Notes: a model not told the origin generated them from the letters alone. Counted from the stretch's first letter, positions 6,581 through 12,911 are shown. The stretch: 14,120 nucleotides of DNA from Clostridium sp. (GCA_016302185.1 JAEDOC010000049.1:1-14120), one strand, 5' to 3'. Made by a program: numbers and translations.

Positions 6581-7240
6581 ATGGATATGGAATTTATCGT
6601 CAGATACCTTCCGCTCTATGTGGAGGCGGCAAAGCTGACGCTGGGAATCGGGCTGGTTGGTATCGCACTTTCCCTGCTGGTCGGTCTGGTGATTGCATGC
6701 ATCCAGTATTTTAAGGTGCCGCTGTTGCGTCAGCTTGCGGCGGTGTATATTGAACTTTCCAGAAATACTCCTCTGCTGGTCCAGCTGTTTTTCCTTTACT
6801 TTGGATTGCCGAAGGCGGGCATCCGATTAAGCTCCGAGGGCTGTGCAGTGATTGGCCTCTGCTTCCTGGGTGGCAGCTATATGGCGGAGGCGTTTCGAAG
6901 CGGTATCGGTTCGGTGGCTCCGAGTCAGGAGGAAGCGGCTCTGGCACTGGGATTTCGAAAACTTCAGGTGATTCGGTATGTTATCCTTCCCCAGGCGCTG
7001 GCGGTTTCCGTTCCGGCTCTTTGTGCCAATATGATCTTTCTGATTAAGGAAACCTCCGTATTCAGCGTGGTGGCGCTGGCGGATCTGATGTATGTGGCAA
7101 AGGATCTGATTGGACCGTATTACAAGACGGATGAGGCACTGCTGATGCTGGTGGTTGCATATCTGATCATTCTTCTGCCGGTGTCCCTGCTGGCGGCGGT
7201 ACTGGAAAGGAGGCTTCGCTATGCAGAATTTGGGGATTAG
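6581..7240 (+). CDS. Polar amino-acid ABC transporter permease (HisM/GlnP type), subunit 1
   Basis: A 219-residue membrane permease of the polar amino-acid uptake family, likely for cystine or another polar amino acid. Hydrophobic segments include LTLGIGLVGIALSLLVGLVIA, LLVQLFFLYFGL and LLMLVVAYLIILLPVSLLAAV. The family hallmarks ELSRNTPLLVQLFFLYFGLP (about 57-76) and the cytoplasmic EAA loop (EEAALALGFRKLQVIRYVILPQ, about 119-140), which docks on the ATPase, are intact. The ATG at 6581 is chosen because AAAGGAG (6566-6572) lies 8 nt upstream of it; the GTG at 6575 in the same frame would be only 2 nt away. The gene overlaps the second permease by 20 bp. It is the first gene after the leader-peptide attenuator. 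Confidence 0.92.
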   Translation: MDMEFIVRYLPLYVEAAKLTLGIGLVGIALSLLVGLVIACIQYFKVPLLRQLAAVYIELSRNTPLLVQLFFLYFGLPKAGIRLSSEGCAVIGLCFLGGSYMAEAFRSGIGSVAPSQEEAALALGFRKLQVIRYVILPQALAVSVPALCANMIFLIKETSVFSVVALADLMYVAKDLIGPYYKTDEALLMLVVAYLIILLPVSLLAAVLERRLRYAEFGD

Positions 7241-7907
7241 GGTTCTCTTTATGGGAAACAATCTGGCAAGGCTTCTGGGCGGTTTATGGATCACCATCCG
7301 CATCTCCCTGATTGCCATCGCACTGTCCATCGTTCTGGGAATCCTCCTGGGAATGGTAATGACGCTGAAACACCCGCTGATCCGGCTTTTGACAAGACTT
7401 TATCTGGAATTTATCCGTATCATGCCGCAGCTGGTGCTTCTGTTTCTGGTATTTTTCGGATTAACGAAATCCTTTGGAATCAATCTTTCCGGGGAAGTGA
7501 GTGCAGTGATTGTGTTTACACTCTGGGGAACCGCAGAGATGGGAGATTTGGTCCGGGGTGCTCTGCAGTCGATTCCGAAGCACCAGTATGAGAGCGGCGC
7601 CGCCATCGGGCTGAAGAAGGGACAGATTTACCGGTATATTATTATTCCCCAGGTGGTGGCAAGGCTGGTGCCGCTGGCCATCAATCTGTCCACACGAATG
7701 ATTAAGACCACCTCACTGGTGGCACTGATTGGTGTGGTGGAGGTACTGAAGGTGGCCCAGCAGATCATAGAGGCGAACCGTTACACAGTGCCGGATTCGG
7801 CACTCTGGATTTATGGAACTATATTTTTTCTTTACTTTTTTACCTGCTGGCCGCTTTCTCTGGCAGCCGGATGGCTGGAAAAGAAAACGATGTTTGAAAC
7901 GAGGTGA
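7221..7907 (+). CDS. Polar amino-acid ABC transporter permease, subunit 2
   Basis: A 228-residue HisM/GlnP-type permease, presumably forming a heterodimer with the preceding permease. Segments ITIRISLIAIALSIVLGILLGMV, LVLLFLVFFGLTKSF, AVIVFTLWGTAEMGDLV and the final WIYGTIFFLYFFTCWPLSLAAG are hydrophobic. The family motif EFIRIMPQLVLLFLVFFGL and the EAA loop (YESGAAIGLKKGQIYRYIIIPQ) are present. A strong AAAGGAGG lies inside the end of the upstream gene, 6-8 nt before the ATG, so translation can start independently despite the 20-bp overlap. The stop overlaps a GTG and lies 5 nt before the ATG of the ATPase gene. Confidence 0.92.
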   Translation: MQNLGIRVLFMGNNLARLLGGLWITIRISLIAIALSIVLGILLGMVMTLKHPLIRLLTRLYLEFIRIMPQLVLLFLVFFGLTKSFGINLSGEVSAVIVFTLWGTAEMGDLVRGALQSIPKHQYESGAAIGLKKGQIYRYIIIPQVVARLVPLAINLSTRMIKTTSLVALIGVVEVLKVAQQIIEANRYTVPDSALWIYGTIFFLYFFTCWPLSLAAGWLEKKTMFETR

Positions 7908-7912
7908 ATTAT

Positions 7913-8689
7913 ATGTCTGAGCGGCCGGTATTACTGGAGGAACATAATCTTGTGAAGGATTACGGCGCGGGAAGGGTGCTGGACGGGATATCACTAACAC
8001 TCCATAAAGGAGAGGTGATTGTCCTGGTTGGCCCGTCAGGCTGCGGGAAGAGTACCTTTCTTCGATGTATCAACGGGCTGGAGGACATCCAGTCCGGGCA
8101 GCTTCTTCTGGACGGAACGGTCCTCACGGAAGGAAAAACGGATTGGCCGAAGGTCCGTCAGAAGATAGGCATGGTATTTCAGAGCTATGATTTATTCCCC
8201 CATATGAGTGTGATGGACAATATCATTCTCGGGCCGATGAAGGTACAGGGGAGAGAGAAGAAGGAAGTGACGGCGGAAGCGGACAAGCTTCTTTCCCGGG
8301 TGGGACTTCTGGAGAAGAAGGATGCCTACCCCAGACAGCTGTCAGGTGGTCAGAAGCAGCGGGTGGCCATTGTCCGGGCGCTGATTTTGAAGCCGGAGAT
8401 ACTCCTCTTTGATGAGGTGACGGCGGCGCTGGATCCGGAGATGGTCAGAGAAGTGCTGGATGTGATTCTGGAGCTGGCTGCGGACGGATATACGATGCTG
8501 ATTGTGACCCATGAGATGCAGTTTGCGAAGGCGGTCGCAGACAAAATCGTATTTATCGACGGCGGGCGTATCGTGGAGAGCGGGCCGCCGGAGGAATTTT
8601 TTACTCAGCCGAAAACCGACAGAGCAAAACGGTTTTTGAATACATTTATTTATACAAGAAATGAAGAGAGAGAAAAGAAGGAGGATTAA
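7913..8689 (+). CDS. Polar amino-acid ABC transporter ATPase (GlnQ type)
   Basis: A 258-residue cytoplasmic ATPase energising the two permeases. Walker A is GPSGCGKST (40-48), the Q-loop is MVFQSYDLFPHMSVMDNI, the signature is LSGGQKQRVAIVRAL, Walker B with the following D-loop is ILLFDEVTAALDPE, and the H-loop is LIVTHEM. The FQSYDLFPH and DEVTAALDPE variants are typical of the GlnQ/HisP/ArtP group for polar amino acids. ATG 7913 is preferred: GAGGTGA (7901-7907) sits 5 nt upstream. A GTG at 7904 (GTGA overlap with the previous stop) would add three residues. The SBP gene starts 6 nt after the stop. Substrate: inferred as cystine/cysteine from the Cys-rich leader, but glutamine or another polar amino acid cannot be excluded. 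Confidence 0.93.
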   Translation: MSERPVLLEEHNLVKDYGAGRVLDGISLTLHKGEVIVLVGPSGCGKSTFLRCINGLEDIQSGQLLLDGTVLTEGKTDWPKVRQKIGMVFQSYDLFPHMSVMDNIILGPMKVQGREKKEVTAEADKLLSRVGLLEKKDAYPRQLSGGQKQRVAIVRALILKPEILLFDEVTAALDPEMVREVLDVILELAADGYTMLIVTHEMQFAKAVADKIVFIDGGRIVESGPPEEFFTQPKTDRAKRFLNTFIYTRNEEREKKED

Positions 8690-8694
8690 ATATT

Positions 8695-9201
8695 ATGAAA
8701 AAGAAAAAATTACTTTCTCTGTTTGTAACTGCTGTGACAGCACTGGGAGTTCTCTCCGGATGCGGCAGCAAGGATGCGGCGGCAACCCAGCCGGCCAGTG
8801 AGGCAGCCGGACAGGCGGCGGAAACCACGGGAGACAAGGCGGTGTACCGGACGCTGGATGAGATTAAGGAGAGCGGCACCGTGAAGATCGGTGTGTTCAG
8901 TGACAAGAACCCCTTCGGTTATGTGGATGACAAGGGCGAGTATCAGGGCTATGATATCTACTTCGGCAATCGGATCGGCGAGGATCTGGGTGTGGATGTA
9001 GAGTATGTTTCTACGGATGCGGCAAACCGTGTGGAGTTTTTGAAAACCGGAAAGGTGGATATCATTCTTGCCAACTTTACCGTGACGCCGGAGAGAGCGG
9101 AATCGGTGGATTTTGCGCTGCCCTACATGAAGGTGGCGCTGGGTGTGGTATCACCGGATGACGCGCTGATCACCGCTCCGAAGCAGCAAAAGCCTATGTG
9201 A
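8695..9201 (+). CDS. Truncated family-3 amino-acid solute-binding lipoprotein
   Basis: The extracellular receptor of the ABC system above, cut to 168 residues where family members usually have about 260-290. A lipoprotein signal is clear: MKKKK, hydrophobic stretch, lipobox LSGC with Cys23, then an Ala/Thr-rich linker to about residue 48. Lobe 1 follows: LDEIKESGTVKIGVFSDKNP, GYQGYDIYFG-like DKGEYQGYDIYFGNRI and the strongly conserved GKVDIILANFTVTPERAESVDFALPY, ending with VALGVVSPDDALI. Homology stops about there (near 9165-9177). The last residues (KQQKPM, stop 9199-9201) come from reading the adjoining metQ remnant in the wrong frame. Lobe 2 and the hinge return are missing, so ligand binding is very unlikely. 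Start ATG is backed by AAGGAGG (8678-8684). Treat as a broken gene although its ORF is still well translated. Confidence 0.85.
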   Translation: MKKKKLLSLFVTAVTALGVLSGCGSKDAAATQPASEAAGQAAETTGDKAVYRTLDEIKESGTVKIGVFSDKNPFGYVDDKGEYQGYDIYFGNRIGEDLGVDVEYVSTDAANRVEFLKTGKVDIILANFTVTPERAESVDFALPYMKVALGVVSPDDALITAPKQQKPM

Positions 9202-9332
9202 ATGTGATTGCGGTGAAGGAAGGCCAGGAGAACAGCGATGCAGTAAAGGCGCTGGTGGAAGCACTGACTTCCGACGAAATTGTGGATTATATTGATAAAA
9301 CATATGATGGAGCGGTAATTCCGTTTAACTAA
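9177..9332 (+). pseudogene. metQ: 3' remnant of metQ (methionine-binding lipoprotein)
   Basis: In the frame of 9177, offset from the preceding SBP frame, the sequence reads SEAAKAYVNVIAVKEGQEN, SDAVKALVEALTSDEIVDYI and DKTYDGAVIPFN followed by TAA (9330-9332). This is the C-terminal end of an NLPA/MetQ-type D-methionine-binding lipoprotein: an NVIAVKEG strand, a helix ending in a residue-pair DEIVDYI, then the YDGAVIPF terminus. About 51 codons remain of a protein normally near 270 residues; the signal peptide and most of the ligand cleft are gone. It sits directly before metN and metI, the usual partners, and its border is the point where the truncated family-3 SBP ends. No start codon of its own. 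Confidence 0.82.
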
Positions 9333-9376
9333 TCCCAAGGGAAGATGATTCGATTCTATCATGGAATAAAATGGCA

Positions 9377-9407
9377 GCCGGATCGGAGAAATAAGCTCTG
9401 ATCCGGC
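9377..9407 (+). other. Intergenic hairpin between metQ remnant and metN
   Basis: GCCGGATCGGAG (9377-9388) pairs with CTCTGATCCGGC (9396-9407) over 12 bp with one G-U, around a 7-nt AAATAAG loop. No T-run follows on the plus strand. On the minus strand a T-rich stretch follows. It may be an mRNA processing or stability element, or a partial terminator that lowers metNI expression. Confidence 0.6.
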
Positions 9408-9429
9408 GCTGTGGTAAGGAGAAAAACGC

Positions 9430-10236
9430 ATGGAACCTATGATTCGTGTGGAACATATCAGCAAAACCTTCCGAACCGGAAACGGAGAGGTGGAGGCGGT
9501 AAAGGATATCAGCTTTTCGATTGAAAAGGGAGAGATTTTCGGAATCATCGGATTGTCCGGCGCGGGAAAGAGCACGCTGGTTCGCTGTTTGAATCTGCTG
9601 GAACGGCCGGAGGAAGGAAAGGTTCTGATTGACGGGATCGATTTGATGGAACTTTCACCTGCGGGACTGAGGCAGCAGCGTCGGGATATCGGCATGATTT
9701 TTCAGCATTTTAATCTGCTGATGCAGAGAAATGTGGTGGACAACGTCTGTTTTCCGCTGGAAATCGCAGGGATGAAGAAGAGGGAAGCCAGGGGACGGGC
9801 TCTGGAGCTTCTTGCGCAGGTGGGACTCTCGGATAAGGCGAAGGCCTATCCGGCGCAGCTCTCCGGCGGTCAGAAGCAGAGGGTCGCCATCGCCAGAGTG
9901 CTGGACAGCCAGCCGAAGATTCTGCTCTGTGACGAGGCTACCAGTGCCCTGGATCCGCAGACAACCCGTTCTATTCTTTCTTTATTAAAAGAGATCAACC
10001 GGGAGCTGGGCATTACTATTGTAGTGATTACTCATCAGATGGCGGTGGTGCGGGAGATCTGCTCCCGGGTGGCGGTAATGGATCACGGCCGCCTGGTGGA
10101 AGAGGGAACCATAGAGGAAGTATTCGATGCACCGAAGACGGAGGAGGCAAAGCAGCTGATTGCAGATACGTACGATGCGGCAGCATGGAATCCCGGGTTT
10201 TTTGAAAACAGATCAAAGGGGGCGCAGCGATGTTAG
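9430..10236 (+). CDS. metN: Methionine ABC transporter ATPase, short form without NIL domain
   Basis: A 268-residue ATPase of the methionine uptake family. It opens MIRVEHISKTFRTGNGEVEAVKDISFSIEKGEIFGIIG, with Walker A GLSGAGKST (about 41-49), Q-loop MIFQHFNLLMQRNVVDNV, signature LSGGQKQRVAIARVL, Walker B ILLCDEATSALDPQT and H-loop VVITHQM. The FQHFNLL and GLSGAGKSTLVRCLNLLE motifs separate MetN from other polar amino-acid ATPases. Full-length MetN is about 340 residues with a C-terminal NIL (ACT-like) domain that binds methionine and inhibits transport; here the protein ends shortly after FDAPKTEEAKQLI, so this trans-inhibition domain is absent. AAGGAG (9416-9421) lies 8 nt before the ATG. 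The stop lies inside the metI start region (7-bp overlap). Confidence 0.9.
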   Translation: MEPMIRVEHISKTFRTGNGEVEAVKDISFSIEKGEIFGIIGLSGAGKSTLVRCLNLLERPEEGKVLIDGIDLMELSPAGLRQQRRDIGMIFQHFNLLMQRNVVDNVCFPLEIAGMKKREARGRALELLAQVGLSDKAKAYPAQLSGGQKQRVAIARVLDSQPKILLCDEATSALDPQTTRSILSLLKEINRELGITIVVITHQMAVVREICSRVAVMDHGRLVEEGTIEEVFDAPKTEEAKQLIADTYDAAAWNPGFFENRSKGAQRC

Positions 10237-10892
10237 ATCATACAACTATTGTGATGCTTTGGGAAGGAACCTGGGCGACCCTCTATATGACGCTGGTTTC
10301 CACACTCTTTGGGTACCTTCTGGGACTGCCTCTGGGGATTGTGCTTGCGATCACCGATAAGGAAGGCATCAAGCCCAATGCGGCAGTGTATCAGATCCTT
10401 GATTTTATTGTAAATCTGACGAGAAGTATTCCGTTTTTGATTCTTCTGATTCTTGTCATGCCCCTGACCAAGCTTCTGGTGGGGCAGAGCTATGGATCTA
10501 CAGCTACGATTGTGCCGCTGACTCTGGCGGCAGCACCTTTTATCGGGCGCATGGTGGAATCTTCCTTAAAAGAGGTGGACAAAGGAGTGATCGAGGCAGC
10601 CTTAAGTATGGGCGCTGACACCTTCACTGTGATCTGGAAGGTACTGCTGGCAGAGGCCAGAACCTCCCTGCTGGTGGGCGTCACCATCGCTGTCGGAACG
10701 ATCCTGGGCTATTCCGCCATGGCCGGTGTGGTTGGCGGAGGCGGTCTGGGGGATATCGCCATCCGGTATGGTTATTACCGGTATGAAACCGGAATTATGA
10801 TTGTTACCATTGTGATTCTGGTGGCTTTGGTACAGGTTTTACAGGGAATCGGTATGCTGTTATCGAAGAAGCTGGACCGCAGGCATGTATAA
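10230..10892 (+). CDS. metI: Methionine ABC transporter permease
   Basis: A 220-residue membrane permease of the MetI family, partner of MetN. Five hydrophobic segments are visible, including LYMTLVSTLFGYLLGLPLGIVLAIT, FLILLILVMPLTKLL, TIVPLTLAAAPFIGRMVE, TSLLVGVTIAVGTILGYSAMAGVVGGGGLGD and MIVTIVILVALVQVLQGIGMLL. NLTRSIPFLILLI, the EAA loop (VDKGVIEAALSMGADTFTVIWKVLLAEA) and GYSAMAGVVGGGGLGDIAIRYGYYRY are hallmarks of MetI. The ATG is inside the end of metN, with AAAGGGGG 7 nt upstream. A hairpin terminator begins 26 nt after the stop and closes the operon. No intact metQ is present on either side, so the receptor would have to come from elsewhere in the genome. Confidence 0.93.
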   Translation: MLDHTTIVMLWEGTWATLYMTLVSTLFGYLLGLPLGIVLAITDKEGIKPNAAVYQILDFIVNLTRSIPFLILLILVMPLTKLLVGQSYGSTATIVPLTLAAAPFIGRMVESSLKEVDKGVIEAALSMGADTFTVIWKVLLAEARTSLLVGVTIAVGTILGYSAMAGVVGGGGLGDIAIRYGYYRYETGIMIVTIVILVALVQVLQGIGMLLSKKLDRRHV

Positions 10893-10918
10893 AAGAAACT
10901 GAATATAAATAAAAGCAA

Positions 10919-10956
10919 GGGCCCGGCAGATGGAGGTTCCATCTGACCGGGCTTCT
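10919..10956 (+). terminator. Hairpin terminator after metI (repeat copy A)
   Basis: GCCCGGCAGATGGA (10921-10934) pairs with 10938-10952 (TCCATCTGACCGGGC) with one bulged A and a 3-nt loop. Only a short TT follows. The 36 nt at 10911-10946 are identical to 12304-12339. Confidence 0.75.
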
Positions 10957-11003
10957 GTTATGAAGAAAACCATATGGGGATAAATGTCTGATTTTCCTTG
11001 ATT

Positions 11004-11031
11004 TTGATTGTGTTCTTTGACTTTTTATGAT
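11004..11031 (+). promoter_or_regulatory. Promoter of Rpn gene 1
   Basis: TTGATT (11004-11009), 16-nt spacer, TATGAT (11026-11031). Predicted start near 11038, just before the first hairpin of the leader. The equivalent position upstream of gene 2 also has a promoter-like pair. Confidence 0.6.
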
Positions 11032-11039
11032 AGGATCAA

Positions 11040-11187
11040 GATATCTGTTTCAGGCGTATTACGCCTGTCTTATTGCACTATCTTTGTGCTTTGCCGAAAG
11101 GCATCTGTTTTGTTTTATTCTATGCCGGTGCATTGCCGGATTCAAAGGAAATTCCCAAATCAAAAAATTCATGCAGGAGGACAACAT
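11040..11187 (+). ncRNA. Structured 5' leader of Rpn gene 1
   Basis: Four hairpins lie between the predicted transcription start and the AGGAGG (11175-11180). I: CAGGCGT/ACGCCTG (11051-11067). II: GCAC/GTGC (11075-11089). III: TGCC-GAAA-GGCA (11092-11103). IV: CCGG-N7-CCGG (11125-11139). All four recur in the leader of gene 2 despite sequence divergence, and hairpin I shows a compensatory C:G to T:A change. The segment also has an open frame through to the nuclease gene, so conservation of a coding stretch is a competing explanation. Confidence 0.6.
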
Positions 11188-12273
11188 ATGGAAAAAAACA
11201 AATGTGATCGGAAGAAAGTTGAAGCGAGGAAACAGAAGGCAGTGGGGCATGAGAGGGGACTGGGTCCGCTGGCGGAGTATTTTCCGCTGATTCGAACTCG
11301 TCAGGAGATTTTGGATGAAATACGAAAAAGCCAGTCTCTGAATGATATCTTTCAGCAATGGGAAACAGAGGCTCAGGAGGAGTTCATTAAGATCTGCACC
11401 GGCGGAAAAGGACTGAAGGTGCTTTTTGATGGAATCTTTAAAGAGATTTTTAACCCGGAGGTGACTCCGGAGCGGCTGGAACGCCTTCTGACTCTTTTGT
11501 TTGGAAGAGAAGTGGTAATCGAAGCGGTTCTTCCCAATGATTCGGTTCGTCTGGGGGCGGAATCTTCTCTTTTGTATACGGATCTTCTGATCCAGCAGAA
11601 GGACGGAAGCTTCTGTAATGTAGAGATTCAGAAGATCGGATATGCATTTCCCGGGCAGCGGAGTGCCTGTTATTCTGCGGATCATCTACTGCGTCAGTAT
11701 AAAAAGGTGCGCGGAGAGAAGGGAAAGCATTTTGATTATCGGAAGATGAAGCAGGTGTATACCATTGTGTTTTTTGAGCATTCTCCATCGGAATTCAAAC
11801 AGTTTCCCGGACATTTCTGTCATAAATTCCGGCAGAGATCCGATACCGGTCTGGAATTGGAACTTTTGCAGGAATATTTCTTTCTGCCGCTTGACATCTT
11901 CCGGAAAAGCATGGAAAATAAAGAAAAGAAGGAAATCGGAAATGAGCTGGAGGCATGGCTGGTGTTCTTAAGCTTTGATGAGCCGGAGTGGATCATTCCG
12001 TTGATTCAGGCGTATCCGCAGTTTCGAGCCATGTATCAGCAGATGTATGAGATTTGTCTGAATACGGAGAAGGTGATGTTAGTGTATTCAAAGGAATTAG
12101 CAGAGCTGGATAAGAATACGGTGCGTTATATGATGGATGAGATGCAGGCAGAACTGGATCGTAAGGCCGGTGAACTGGAGGAGAGCAACCGGAAGGTACA
12201 GGAACAGGCCAGCGAATTGGAAGAGCTGTATCGTAAAATTCGGGAATTGGAGGAGCGACTTCATTCGAAGTAA
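11188..12273 (+). CDS. Rpn-family (PD-(D/E)XK) nuclease / putative transposase, copy 1
   Basis: A 361-residue protein of the recombination-promoting nuclease (Rpn, PDDEXK_2) family, widespread in multiple copies in gut clostridia. Such proteins are magnesium-dependent endonucleases proposed to promote recombination or mobility. A charged N-terminus (1-25) precedes the core: LFDGIFKEIFNPEVTPERLE (79-98), then the nuclease motifs Asp132 in LLYTDLLIQQKDG and Glu146-x-Gln148 in NVEIQKIG, an ExQ version of the PD-(D/E)XK site. PGQRSACYSADHLLRQY and KQVYTIVFFEHSPSEF are further family blocks. The C-terminus (about 315-361) is a heptad-like coiled coil (ELEESNRKVQEQASELEELYRK). ATG 11188 is chosen because AGGAGG lies 7 nt upstream; the open frame extends to a TTG at 11008 but that part is the leader. 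A bidirectional terminator follows. Confidence 0.85.
   Translation: MEKNKCDRKKVEARKQKAVGHERGLGPLAEYFPLIRTRQEILDEIRKSQSLNDIFQQWETEAQEEFIKICTGGKGLKVLFDGIFKEIFNPEVTPERLERLLTLLFGREVVIEAVLPNDSVRLGAESSLLYTDLLIQQKDGSFCNVEIQKIGYAFPGQRSACYSADHLLRQYKKVRGEKGKHFDYRKMKQVYTIVFFEHSPSEFKQFPGHFCHKFRQRSDTGLELELLQEYFFLPLDIFRKSMENKEKKEIGNELEAWLVFLSFDEPEWIIPLIQAYPQFRAMYQQMYEICLNTEKVMLVYSKELAELDKNTVRYMMDEMQAELDRKAGELEESNRKVQEQASELEELYRKIRELEERLHSK
11569..12149 (+). repeat. 581-bp exact repeat, copy 1 (other copy 13474-14054)
   Basis: I compared this block base by base with 13474-14054 (constant offset 1905) and saw no difference. Outside it the two genes diverge: the first 381 coding bases carry 56 differences by my count (about 15%), and the 3' tails differ in sequence and repeat number. 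The identical part spans the nuclease core after the N-terminal domain up to the coiled-coil tail. Confidence 0.93.
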
Positions 12274-12303
12274 ACAGGAAGTCAGTTAAAGAAGCTTGTG
12301 TTA

Positions 12304-12353
12304 AAAAGCAAGGGCCCGGCAGATGGAGGTTCCATCTGAGCGGGCCCTTTATA
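12304..12353. terminator. Bidirectional hairpin terminator between Rpn gene 1 and the Rrf2 gene (repeat copy B)
   Basis: GGGCCCG (12312-12318) pairs with CGGGCCC (12341-12347), and AGATGGA pairs with TCCATCT inside, with a small internal mismatch. TTTATAA follows on the plus strand and TTGCTTTTT on the minus strand, so it can serve both converging genes. 36 nt (12304-12339) are identical to the hairpin after metI. Confidence 0.85.
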
Positions 12354-12380
12354 AGAAGGAAACGAGTTATGAAAAATGGC

Positions 12381-12812
12381 TTAGATGACGTAATCATCTC
12401 CCGGGGTTTCCTGATGCATCAGGTCTGAGAGAGTGATTTTATCTAAATAATCGTTGATGACCTTGTTTAAGCCTTCCCACATGGGAAGTGTCCGGCAATA
12501 TGCCTTTCTGGGGCAGCTGTCCGCATCCGTTTCCAGACAGGAGACAGGTGCCAGAGAGAGCTCCGTCACCCGCAGAATACTGCCGACGGTGTATAAATCC
12601 GGTGATTTGGTCAGGCGATAGCCGCCGCCTTTTCCGCGGACCCCTGTTAAAAACTTATTCTTTACCAGAAGCTTGATAATTCCCTCCAGATATTTCTCGG
12701 AAATATCCTGTCGTTTGGCTGTATCCTTTAAGGGAATGTAGCCTTCCGACTGATGCTCCGCCAAATCTATCATGACACGAAGGGCATAGCGCCCTTTGGT
12801 TGAAACCAGCAT
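12381..12812 (-). CDS. Rrf2-family transcriptional regulator, IscR-like with three conserved cysteines
   Basis: A 143-residue winged-helix DNA-binding regulator. It opens MLVSTKGRYALRVMIDLAEH, the typical Rrf2 start; the recognition and wing region includes DISEKYLEGIIKLLVKNKFL and GVRGKGGGYRL. Cysteines 92, 100 and 106 (C-x7-C-x5-C) match the Fe-S ligand region of IscR (C92/C98/C104 in E. coli), followed by W..L and ITLSDLM as in IscR. The residue in place of the E. coli His107 ligand is Leu. CymR, the Firmicute cysteine regulator of this family, lacks these cysteines, so an Fe-S sensor is favoured. The start at 12812 (third codon of the longest ORF) leaves 7 nt to AAGGAGG (12820-12826), whereas the first ATG leaves only 1. 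No isc/nif genes follow; it stands alone, converging with Rpn gene 1. Confidence 0.9.
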   Translation of the reverse strand: MLVSTKGRYALRVMIDLAEHQSEGYIPLKDTAKRQDISEKYLEGIIKLLVKNKFLTGVRGKGGGYRLTKSPDLYTVGSILRVTELSLAPVSCLETDADSCPRKAYCRTLPMWEGLNKVINDYLDKITLSDLMHQETPGDDYVI

Positions 12813-12838
12813 ATCCATACCTCCTTGCCAATCTATAT

Positions 12839-12874
12839 AAACCTATTATACAACAGGTTAAATAGGTAGATCAA
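12839..12874 (-). promoter_or_regulatory. Promoter and candidate operator of the Rrf2 gene
   Basis: On the minus strand: TTGATC (12869-12874), an 18-nt spacer, TATAAT (12845-12850). The -10 is bracketed by an inverted repeat ACCTATT (12841-12847)/AATAGGT (12861-12867). A nested dyad AACCT-N10-AGGTT overlaps it, a layout expected for autorepression. The block TATAATAGGTTT resembles that at the leader-peptide promoter (6210-6221). Confidence 0.7.
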
Positions 12875-12911
12875 CTGGGAAATTATAAAATCTTTTAATA
12901 TTTTATACGTA

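Noticed and set aside
6484..6714. Possible small ORF (MTGPEKGKQKVLL...) after the leader peptide
   Set aside because: It runs through the intrinsic terminator and out of frame into the permease gene, with no RBS; the structure explanation is better.
11008..11187. N-terminal extension of Rpn gene 1 from a TTG at 11008
   Set aside because: The ATG at 11188 has an ideal AGGAGG, the same start context is used by gene 2, and in gene 2 the corresponding upstream sequence is not in frame.
10911..12350. CRISPR array or classical IS element bounded by inverted repeats
   Set aside because: Only two copies of the 36-nt hairpin, 1.4 kb apart, in direct orientation, without spacer periodicity or matching terminal inverted repeats and target duplications.
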